A DNA stretch of 64,000 nt. Origin: Erythroxylum novogranatense (taxonomy: Eukaryota > Streptophyta > Magnoliopsida > Malpighiales > Erythroxylaceae). The notes under the pieces were generated by a model. That model saw only the letters and a program-made list of their open reading frames with translations, was not told the origin of the DNA and made no database searches. Where the stretch lies: NCBI GenBank assembly GCA_029891385.1, contig CM057227.1, positions 58,467,567-58,531,566 of the forward strand. Direction: 5' to 3'. Shown piece after piece: positions 47,599 through 57,663 of this stretch. Positions within the stretch are counted from its first letter, which is position 1. Each line of letters begins with the position of its first letter. Position numbers and translations under genes: made by a program.

Positions 47599-47603
47599 AA
47601 GGC
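47599..47603. repeat. Target-site duplication AAGGC (right, GypD)
   Basis: Right copy; NonB3 sequence resumes at 47604. Confidence 0.85.
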
Positions 47604-48051
47604 TTAATCACTTAGAATCGTAAAGCGAAGAGAAGCAACCGTATCAACCCAAGGTGTACGCAATTGAAGTCTGTGCGAAAACTTTACAAAGTGATGGGGA
47701 GCTTGAGAATTTTGTGGTCAACCCTCAATGAATTGTTTGTGTCGAAGAAGTGGAGAAGGAGCTCGAAGTCACAAAGGACATATCTTTAGCTCGAAGGTAA
47801 GTACTGAGTCCATGATTATTCTTAAAACTAACTCTTTACCTTTACATAATAGATTGGAGTTAAATGATAAAGACAAAGGTGAAGAGACGTTCGAAATATT
47901 TATAGAGTGTATGGACTTGGTCGGGATTGAGAAGCTAAGGATAGGGAAGACGCTGAAGGAGGATGATGATCAACTAAGGCCCTATCCGGAATTACCACGC
48001 ATGGAAGTGGCGTTAATGGTAATACCTGAAAATCACAATTTTGTCTTGTGA
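47604..48051 (+). pseudogene. NonB3 gag-like protein, decayed
   Basis: The frame 47728-48051 matches the C-terminal half of the NonB2 protein (TESMIILKTNSLPLHNRLE, EETFEIFIECMD, RPYPELPRMEV, NHNFVL). Upstream, 47604-47730 matches it in other frames. Deletions and the two insertions leave no complete frame. A function beyond a probable gag-like role is not known. Confidence 0.78.
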
Positions 48052-48094
48052 GGAGAAGAAGGAGTCAAGCCAACAACCCTAAACAAAGGCACTT

Positions 48095-48112
48095 CTTGGG
48101 AGGCAACCCAAG
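48095..48112. repeat. Hairpin CTTGGG-AGGCAA-CCCAAG after the NonB3 ORF
   Basis: Perfect arms, about 45 bp after the stop codon, as in NonB2 at 26520-26537. Text of this kind (TTGGGAGGCAACCCA) is, as I recall, common in plant gypsy elements. Confidence 0.78.
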
Positions 48113-49650
48113 GGAAGTAAATTTTTTTCCTTTACTTTTCCACATTACTTTTTATTTGCATGTGTGTTCTTAAATTTTTTTGTTTTACTTGTTTTTAATT
48201 TTTCAATCAAAATGAGAGAAAGAATAAAACAAATGAAACAAACGTTTTCTTGTTTTCTATTGTTTCTAGGATTATATAATCATGATTAGAGTCTAAATTG
48301 GCTAGAGAATTTCATAGCAACTTTAGCATGTACTTTTGCTCTTATGATTGGTCAATATGCATTGCCTTTAAAAGAGTAGTGACTAATGGTAGACAAAGCC
48401 GGTGAGATTTTGAGCCTTATTTGACTGATACATCCATATCAGTCTCATTGCCTTTTGATAATGTGTGACTTTCATGACATGTACATCCCGATTTTGCGTT
48501 GAATTTCTATTCAATACCACATTTTTATCACATGCATTAACATGGATTTGATTAGGCATTCTTTGGTTTTCATAAACTACATTTGTCAAATAACCTATCC
48601 TATTGACATGATTTTTCCTTGATAAAATCCTTTGAGCTTTAGCCTTTTTTTTTTATAAACCACATTTTATGTTTTTAATCAAATGTCCTACCCAATTCAT
48701 AAAGCTAGTGGAATATTTGTGATTATTGAGTTTGCAGATGTACAAAATTCTAAGTGTAGGGGTGTACATATGTGAGGTTGATTATAATGTTGGGATGTTA
48801 TTTTATGTTTTATCATTGAAATTCCCATGTTGATGTAGTTTATTTTAATTTTTGTAAAGAAAGAGAAAGAAAAAAGAAAAAAAAAGGGGAAAAGAAAAGA
48901 AAACGGACAAGAAAAAAAAGAAAAGAAAAAAGAAAAAAAAGATTAAAATAAATGTATCAAGGAAGAATTGCTTATGTGTTGAAAAGTTGTTTATGGTTTA
49001 TGCATGTTCCAAGAGTTGTAATGGATTTGTTATTTGAGCATGTTGAATATGAGATAGAGGTTGGCTTGGAAGGTTCACTTTTGTGATTTCATTGCCATAA
49101 ATTGTATGGGTGATTGCTTCGGATTGGTATATGCTTCATGTGGTTTGTGTGTGAGAGCCGAATGGGATTGTTAAATATAAATGTTGCATTTGTCATAGCT
49201 GACAGTACCCATATTTTGATGAGCGTTGCTTTGTTTCACTAGCTTTGCTGACTTTCATGCTACTTAACCCAAATACGTCTCACCTTACCTTTGCCCACAT
49301 TACAACCTTGAAAAGTTCTTTTATTCATGATTTTGCATGTGAACATTAGTGGTGGAGAAACGAAATGATATGCAAAATTATGGATTGTTATGATCATGAA
49401 TGGTGCTGAGTATACCCATGCGTATATTTTAATTAAACACATTTTTCGAGTCTACCATTAGATTGCTCAGTTTTTGAAGATGATGAATGTTGATTGATCA
49501 TGAGTAAATGCTTGAAATGTTGACATCTTGCTATGATTTTTAAGAGTCACTCATCTTTGCTTGTGATCATATAGTCTTGGAAAATATAAGAATTGAGTAA
49601 TGTTTCGGGTCTTTGAACTTAATTTGGATGTTTTGCTCGAGGACAGACAA

Positions 49651-49670
49651 AAGCTAAGTGTGGGAGAAAT
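49651..49670 (+). other. NonB3 polypurine tract
   Basis: AAGCTAAGTGTGGGAGAAAT directly precedes the LTR start TGATATGTG. Confidence 0.85.
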
Positions 49671-51305
49671 TGATATGTGTTTAATTGTTGATATATTTAA
49701 TCATTTACACTTAGCAATTATTGAAATGAAAATTCTTAAGATACTCACTTTAATTTTTATATGATTTTAGGTATAATTTGGAAGCAATAAATTAAAGTAA
49801 GTCGAAAGTATTACATTTGGGTTATTTTCTAAAGATCAATACTCACTTGTCTTTGTGGAGTGAGACAAAGAAAATTAAAAGACAAGAAAAATGAACACAT
49901 GAAGAAAAGAATCAAATGTTGGGAGCACAATGGTGAAGCAAAAGGTCCAAACGACGGCGCAGATGCCATGCAGTGAAGACAAAACAACAGCAAATGACCA
50001 AATGAAATGCAGACAACGTTTACATTAACGCAGACGTTGTGTGTTAAATGCAAACAACGTCTGCGTTCAACAAAGACGTTTGCATTTAATGCAGATATGT
50101 TTAACGCAACATTTAACTTAAAATGCACGAAGAGGCAACGCATAGGTAGGAGTACAAGAGAGGTTTTAAAGGGTTGCAAACTTAATTCGTCTCATTAATA
50201 GCACAGTGAGGGCTGCGGTAGAGAGCTGGCATGAAGGACTTGGTGGCTGCTGCTGCAACTTGGCTGGGCTATTGGCTTGAGGGGGGTCTGTGACAGTAGC
50301 TTGGCTGGGCACAGTGGAGAGGTGAAGCAACAGAAGAGAGTGCGAGAGAGCAGTGAATAAAGCCTTGGACTTATCTTTAATTGTCCCATCGTGAATAGTA
50401 TAGGAGGAGAGGGCATATGGAGAAAATGACTCACTCTTGGAGCATAAAAATAAAGATGGAAAGTTAAGTTTTAGAGGTTGGTTCGGAGGTGACATCGACG
50501 CCAATGAATTGGGTTAAGAATTTTTTATTATTTTGTTGTTTCTTTTTTTCATTAAAAATTGATTGTGTTATCATATGTTAATTGATTTGAATTTTGTGTA
50601 TGGATAATCAGATTTTTTTTTATTATTCGATTATTTGCGTATGAACCCATTGGGTATGGTGAGTTGATGATTTTAATGTATTCATTGAATCGTTAATTAC
50701 AAAACCATGACTAGAATTTCGATATAATCTGTAATTGATATGTTGAAATTCGTATGTAGCGACTAATGATTCGTAACCATTAGGGATAATATGACCTAGG
50801 TTAAATGACGCATCATATGTAGTTATTGCCTTGATTAATCAGTTTTCCTAATTCGTAATGCTACTGCCTTATTAAATCTAGAGATCGTATCCTAGGTTGT
50901 TCGGTGGTTAGGTTTAATTAATGATCATTTCCTGATTAAAAAAAACCTAAGGAAAAACTCGGGTTAATAATTAACCCAAGATTAATAATTACTAGGAGAG
51001 GTTAAAGAACAACAAATTAATGAAATATGCTTAATTAGGGTGTAGGCTAAGATTGAACTAAAGAATCGGGTCCCTACCGAATTTCCCACTTTTATCATTT
51101 TTTACATGTTTTCTTTAATTTGTTTTTATTAGTTAGTTTAAGTTTATTTTCTTCTTTAAAAAATCAACCCCGCATTAAACCTAAACACCGGTTAATTTCA
51201 TTCCATAAACTTTACACATACTCTTTGTGGGATCAACCTAAACTCGCCACTGCTATAGTAGTAGTCTAGTTATTTTATTTTGATTAGTGTAACGACACGC
51301 AGTCA
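49671..51305 (+). repeat. NonB3 3' LTR
   Basis: 1635 bp, TGATATGTG...CGCAGTCA. The ends match the NonB2 LTRs. The centre lacks the two GTGACC hairpins and instead has repeated words of the ACGCAGACGTT / AACGTCTGCGTT type at about 50025-50110, including a near inverted repeat. Confidence 0.88.
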
Positions 51306-51608
51306 AAGTCTTAACACCAAGATGAGATTTTGTGTTAATCACCATATAGAGTAAAACGAGAGATCTGGAAGGAAAAACTAACATAAGGGCAAAACGATAA
51401 TTTTACCCTTTATTGTATGGATGGCTATAATATGGTTCATAATAGAGTTTGCAATTGAACATCTAATTAGAAACATTTATTCTCATAATATTTAGTAATT
51501 CAAGAGTACAACTAATTGTCTTTAATGGAATGTCATTTGGTTAATAAGTTGGAATTAATTATAATGAGATTAAATTAATTTTGGGCTTATTAGAGCTTGA
51601 ATCATATA
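51306..51608. other. Unassigned 303 bp between NonB3 and GypF
   Basis: AT-rich sequence without coding similarity or clear repeat structure. It is the possible insertion target of both NonB3 and GypF; the target duplications cannot be checked because the partner ends lie outside. Confidence 0.5.
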
Positions 51609-53929
51609 TGTTGGACCCCAAACTTTTCATAAAATTTTGAAGTATAAATTGACATTAAATGAGAAAATTGTGGTGAATTATTCATGTGCGAAGAGAAAGA
51701 AAATTCAAGAATGTAAATTGTAATATGAGATTAAGATAGGTGAAATATGTTTTTGTTATTGATGTTTATGATTAATTATGGCCTAAAATGGTGTTTTAAG
51801 TTTAAATGAAATTGATAATGAATGAATTGCTTTAAATGGAGTTGAAAAGCAAGAAATGATTAGTTAAAGAGTTAAATTTTGGAGAATTGAAAATCTGAAA
51901 TTTTGGGGATGAATAGTAGCAGAAAGTGGCAAATTTGATGTAAAACTTTGTGAAATATTTTGGCTTGATCTAGGCAGAAATGGATAAAATGATCTTCATA
52001 AAACTTGTAGCTTCTGTTGAGAGCTTTCTATCGCCATAAAATATGATTTTTTTGATATCGGGATTGAAAGTTATGATTATTCGAAATTAAGTGTATTTTG
52101 CTTTGCTTTTGAAAAATGTCCATTAAGTGTAGGATTGTGTAATGTGCTTTGAGGCAAATTATGGACTGATATGTTTCGAATTGAAGTAAGTGGTCTACAT
52201 GAAAGTTATAGATAATTTGCATAGCTTTTAAATGATGTATAATATGTTATTTGTGGATGTGGGAATTGGAAGATATGAAATTTTAAAGTTTGGATGTGGT
52301 ATAGGATGACAATTTCTGAACAAAAACTTTGATTGAAAAATTGACTTAGTTAGAGGTTAAAATTGCTTTGAAGTTCTTCATGAAAGTCTTAGATTATGTT
52401 TTTATCTTTCCATTGATGTAAAGTATGGAAATTTTGGGCTATGAAATAGGAAGTTATGATTTTTACAAGTTGCTGTTACTATTTAAGAAGAGTATTAGTG
52501 GACAGGAATTTTGAAGTGGTTTTTGACTCCCTTAGAGGCCAAATTGATTTTTATATCCTTCATGAAAGTTTTAGGTTCTTTTTGATCTTTGCATTGATAT
52601 AAAATATGACATGTTTGGACCTTGGAGTTGAAAGATATAAATTTGACAAGTGAGTTACTGTTTTAGGGTGACATTAAAGATAGAAATTTGATTAGAAATT
52701 TGATCACTTTAGAGGCTGAATTGTTTTTGATATTCTTCATGGAAGTTGTAGATCTTCCTTTTATCTTTATATTGATACCAAAATTTTCAAATTTGGAGCC
52801 CTGGATTAAGAGTTATGAATTTTGGAAATTTCGGTTATATATATATATATATATTTGAGGAAAAAAAGGAAATTCGGATCTCGCAGGCGCCGTCGCTAGG
52901 GCGAGCGCCAGCGTGTGATGCTGTTTCGCTCTACTCCTTCCTCCTTTGCGATGTCGTTTTCGTTTGCTTGTTTTCCTCCAATCTGACCCTTTTCAATCTT
53001 TTGCTTATATCTTTTTCGTTCGACATTCGATTGACTTGATTTTCAAAGAGTTGGATTCCTAAGACAATTATCTACATCTTAATGAGAAATTTATGAATTT
53101 TTGAGATTAAATTGAAAGAGACTGGTTTAATCAAAGTGAGTTGGATAATTTTCTGAACATGGTTCAGTATTTTGGTAAATTCTTGATCTGTGGAGATCCG
53201 ATTGAATTGATTCTTATTGCAAAATAAAATAGGGACATGGGGCTACAAGAAATATGAAGGAATTAAATTTTAATTTAGCCTCTAAGACTTCCAATTTCTG
53301 AATTAAATTCTGGTTTAGTGTTCAGCCTAGGATTAGTAAGAGCTAAAAGTATTTTGGCCATAACTTTTTCTCTAGTCATCCAAATGAGGTGATTCTTAAT
53401 TTGGATTAAACTAGAGAGATAGGAATACAAATGTTCTGAAGGATTCGAGTTTCAATTTAGTCTTTAAGAATGTAAATTTTCGGATGGAAGTAAATTCCTA
53501 GAAAATGTTTTAGCATAATGATAGTCCGAAATGTTTGGAGTATAACTTTTCGAGTAGTGAACCAAATTAAATGATTTTGGTGGCGTTATGAAATTGAGAC
53601 TATAAGGAACATTTCTATAGAAGGAAGTTTTAACAAATTTCTTCAATTTGATGATTTGAAAAATGTCCTAAGTTAAGCATGATTTAATGAATTTTGAGAC
53701 TTTGTTATATTTTTTGATTTTGAGGATTTAATTAGTATGTTGATGTGAGTAATTAGCATGTTAAATTGAGTAAGAGCTTATATCATAAATTAAATGGATT
53801 AAATGAAATTAAAGTGTTAGAAATGCATAATGGGCAAAATTGGAAGGTTACTTAAGTTGTTAAGTTAAAAGGCTTATAAGGAAGGGTAAATGAGTCATTA
53901 CTCATTCATTAAAAGTGGGCTGTCGTTTA
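51609..53929 (+). repeat. GypF LTR fragment, interrupted by GypG
   Basis: It begins TGTTGGACCCC, like the GypC and GypD LTRs, and its second half resembles the GypC LTR on its sense strand (for example CTGAACATGGTTCAGTATTT near 53152, then TTGATTCTT and ATGAAGG). It consists of degenerate modules with a CTTCATGAAAGTTNTAG phrase at 51994, 52195, 52376, 52558 and 52735. A GC island is at 52874-52915. GypG starts at 53930; the rest of GypF lies outside. Confidence 0.72.
52874..52915. repeat. GC word island in GypF LTR
   Basis: CTCGCAGGCGCCGTCGC then GGGCGAGCGCCAGCG: two similar GGCGCC/AGCGCC words 18 bp apart in AT-rich surroundings, just after a TA microsatellite (about 52837-52855). Similar in kind to the palindrome islands of the other elements, but too short to call an array. 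Confidence 0.5.
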
Positions 53930-54445
53930 CGTTGGCCCCTGAATTTTTTTTTTTAAAACTAAGCATGCCTAAATTATTTTGAGGTATTGTCTAGATTATT
54001 TTGAGGTTTTAGCTCTTAAGAAATGGAAATTAAATGAGGGATTAAGTTTAAATTAGAGTGGAGTAAGTTATTAGACATTAAAAGGAATAAAATGGCTTGA
54101 GGGCAATTTGGGTAGTTCACTTATTTTTGCCAAGTTAAAGGTTAAGAGAGAGGGGCTTTGTAGTCTTTTTACTGCCATTAAATGAAGAAGGAAGGACTTG
54201 CTTGTGTAGTAGCCGTATGGTGAAGGAGAAACATGAATTTAATAAGGAAAAAGAAGAGGAAAATATAAGAGGGATCGTGTATGTAGAGGGAAGGAGAAAA
54301 GTTTGCAAGGAGAGGTATGGTCTAAAACCAAAACTACGTAGTTTTGGAGAGTGTGAGCTTAGGTTTAATATAAAAGGCATGTGTTAGGCTAATAAAAGAT
54401 GGGTCACAAAATTTCTAGAGAATGAGAGAGTGAGTTTCGTATAGA

Positions 54446-54490
54446 AGAAGAAGAAGAAAAAGAAGAAGAATAAGAAGAGAGAAGAAGAAA
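54446..54490 (+). repeat. GAA microsatellite, short allele
   Basis: Interrupted GAA repeat in the 5' LTR. The partner at 60917-60988 has a much longer and purer GAA run, showing expansion after insertion. Confidence 0.88.
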
Positions 54491-56786
54491 GGTTGGGCTT
54501 TAGTTCTTTTTGCTTTAGGAAGGAGAAGAGAAAGAAAGGATTAAGAGTTCATCAAGAGCCAAGAGAGAAGAAAATTTCGTGGTTCTCTCTCTAAGGTAAG
54601 AGAAAAGTGAAATTCTTTGGAATTATGGATAGGTTTTAGTGAAAATAGCTTAAGTTAGGTATGGGTAAAGTTAGATGGGTTTAATTTCATGTTTTCATCT
54701 CCTTAAAATGGCCAATTTTAAGATCACATGCTTCCTATGGGATTTATTGTTTGATGAAGGTTAAGAGAAGGAATTGAAGTGAAGGGAATGGCCATTGGCC
54801 ATTGTTCAAGCTCCTAGCTAAAGGAATTGAGGTGGGTGATAATTTAATAGTTGAGTTAATAAGCTACTTAAGTTCTTTGAAATAAATGTCATATAATGCT
54901 TTCCTATAGTTTCCAAATTATAAATGAATTGCTTTTATGATAGTTGAAACATATATGAAATGCTTTGAATGTAAAGACTTTGGGAAAATATGTGTGAAAT
55001 GTTTTGTAAGAGAAAAAGATCCGCATGGATAATTTCAACGATTATACGAAAGTGATGTTGCCATTTGAGGCTAATGATCATGAATTGTGTGCATTATGTG
55101 ATATACATGTTTGTTTGGGTTTATGGTGGTCCCTCATGTGTGATAGGTGCACCTGTCAAAATTATAGCCTTCTCTCTTTGCCATTAGTGGCAATGGAGCT
55201 CCTCACGGACTCCTTCATGTGTTCACGGCTACACATGACCGCTCTGCGGAAATGTGTAGTACGTCCTCTTTGGATCCACCCAAACCATCTTATATGTGAT
55301 TATGTGATATGCTTGTCTTTGTCGTTTTTGTAAGTTATGTTGTTTGATAAATGCTTTTGATTAATTGACTTATTGCTTTCTCCATGCTTATGTGATCTTG
55401 ATGTGTAAATGCTTGGATGAAATGAGTTTTTCAGAAAGGTTTTGATAAATTTATAAAGTTTCGATCAATGTGATATTTATTTTGAAAACAAGGAGTTTTG
55501 AGGAAGTGAAAGTGTTTTGATCAAAGTAAATTGGCCTTGATAAGTTTGAAAGATTTTTATCAATCGGAAAGTTTCTTTGAGAATGAAAAATAAAGAACGT
55601 TTTTGCTTATTTCTTAATTATTAAGCTGTTACCCACTGAGCCGTCAAGCTCACACCCCTTTACCCCTCCACAGGTGACGAGCGGAAATACGAATTGCAGT
55701 ATTGGATTGAGACACCACTTCAATGTTCTTAAGTTAGAAGTCTTTTTTTTTTTAAATGAAGCATTAGGTTGCATTTGGAGTTTTGCTTCACTTTGTATTT
55801 TGACATTTGACATTTGGGTTGTAATCGGGATAAATGGCCTATAAAGCATTGTTATAACTCAGATTGTTAATGTAAATGCAAGAATGTTAGGTTTGAATGA
55901 AATCTATGTAAATTGCATATGTCTTATTCAAATGCATCATTGTATAGTTCGAATTAGCAAAAGAAGAAGGATTGAGATTGTATTGTTTTATAATTTGAAA
56001 TGGTATAGATATCTAGGAGTTTGGTTGTTGCCCTTGAATTTTATCTGGAGAAACTTTGAAATTGAATTATGTTGTATGAGGTTGGATATTGGGTTTTATG
56101 CAGATGAGGGTAATTGAATTGAAGTTTGGTTAGTTAATTATGCAGAGGAGATTCTGTCAAATTTTTACAAAATTTGACAGAACTTCACTTGGGTTTTAGA
56201 CCATCTTAGTGTTGGAATTGAATTGAGGTGTCTTCTTGAAGATTATAGTACTTGTTGATAGCTTTCCAATGATATAGATTATGTCACTTTCGGACTTAGG
56301 ATGAAGAAGTTATGGTGTTGGAAACACATTCGATTCTTGTTAAATGCCGATATTTTTATGTTCCATTGGTCATTATAGGAGCTATTCATTTGAGTGAGTT
56401 TTTACCTCCTTTAATGATGGAATTGAGTTTTGCATCTTTAATGAAACTTGTAGAGCATCTTGTTATCTTTCCATTGAATTATAATTTGTAATTTTTAGGA
56501 TTTGGAGTAAGAAGTTATGAGAGTTGGCAGATAATAGTTAAGGTTCATTTTGATGTTCATATCGCTTGTGAGTTTATGATAGCCTTGACAATTAAGAAAT
56601 AAATTCATGGTTTGATGAATCAATTAACCTAGAAACTGTGAAGTTGGTGAATTGAACTTGGAGTTTGAAGGGTTATGAAGTGTTTAGGTTTGGGAATGAA
56701 TAATTTTGTGAAGTATACAAGTGGTTATGAAGTTGGGTTTAAGGTGAGATGCATTGGAAGAGGAATTGGAGTTTTGAAGTTTGGCA

Positions 56787-56967
56787 TGTCCGTTAAACGG
56801 ACATGGATGTCCGTTAAATGGACAGCCTCGGGTGAAAAACACCCCTTAGCCTGTCCATGTCCATTAGACGGACTTGCATGTCCGTTTAACGGACATTCTC
56901 GAAGCATTTGGTACACTTTCACCTGAATGTGTCCGTTAAATGGACATGGCTGTCTGTTTAACGGACA
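56787..56967. repeat. TGTCCGTT/ACGGACA palindrome array in GypG 5' LTR
   Basis: Six 17-bp units start at 56787, 56808, 56858, 56879, 56930 and 56951: three pairs with 21 bp between partners and 71-72 bp between pairs. The best units read TGTCCGTTTAACGGACA. Spacers within pairs are four bases (TGGA, TGCA, TGGC); spacers between pairs differ. Confidence 0.92.
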
Positions 56968-57651
56968 GCTACGGGAAAAAGTGTGAATTTGGACATAGTT
57001 ATAGGCCGAATCTCGTTTTGTGATCTTCATAAGAGTTGTATATCTAGATGTCTTCTTTCTAATGGTAAAATAACGAACACAATCAGACATCTATATTAAA
57101 AGTTATGGTAATCGCGCCAAAAGAGTTTGAATTTGATTTTGGAAGTGAACATAGTCTATTACATTGGGCATAACTCCCTCATCCGACCTCCAATTGAGGT
57201 GAGACTTAAACCATTTGTTTTCTAAGACATATATCTTTCTTCCTACAATAATTTGTACCATTTGTAGTTAAATTGAAGAAGTTTGCATTAAAGTAAGTGA
57301 ATGGTCGGTTTGGAGGTCATGTTTACAATATGAGATCTTTTGGGTATTTTAAGCATATTTTGAGTTATATAGCTCCGTTTGAGGTGATTCTTATTTTAAA
57401 TAGAACTTGAAACATAAAGCTACAACTTATATGAACAAGTCAACTCATGATTTTGGTATTTAAATAGCGTGCGCTCGCCACGAATATAGAGTTACAACTA
57501 AGGACCATGTAAGGAAATAAGCACAAGGCTTTAGGACTCCGGAAATTGGGCTCTGGAAATGGGTCCAATAGATGTGGAATTTAAGCAAGAGTAAGAGTGT
57601 TAAATTATAAGCAGTTGGGGTCCGGTCTCCGGATCGGGTTCCAACATTTAT

Positions 57652-57663
57652 GGTATCAGAGCG
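57652..57663 (+). other. GypG primer-binding site
   Basis: Perfect TGGTATCAGAGC, four bases after the LTR end; complementary to initiator tRNA-Met. Confidence 0.9.

Larger units (their letters stand above)
47604..51305 (+). mobile_element. NonB3 (main segment): interior and 3' LTR
   Basis: It continues the gag-like region broken by GypD, then the CTTGGG hairpin, a non-coding interior with a purine-rich tract (about 48855-48945), the PPT and a 3' LTR. It is the same family as NonB2 but in the opposite orientation and clearly diverged, mostly in the LTR centre. Confidence 0.9.
53930..57647 (+). repeat. GypG 5' LTR
   Basis: It ends GGGTTCCAACA at 57647. It carries a GAA-rich tract at 54446-54490 and a six-unit palindrome array at 56787-56967. 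It contains 55514-55774, which is absent from the 3' LTR. Confidence 0.9.

Noticed and set aside
50166..50504. 112-codon minus-strand frame in the NonB3 LTR
   Set aside because: Antisense to the element, low-complexity serine/leucine/proline text, no counterpart in the NonB2 LTRs.
55025..55333. 102-codon frame in the GypG 5' LTR, with a related 78-codon frame at 61565
   Set aside because: Located in LTRs, frames differ between the two copies because of indels, and no domain is recognised.
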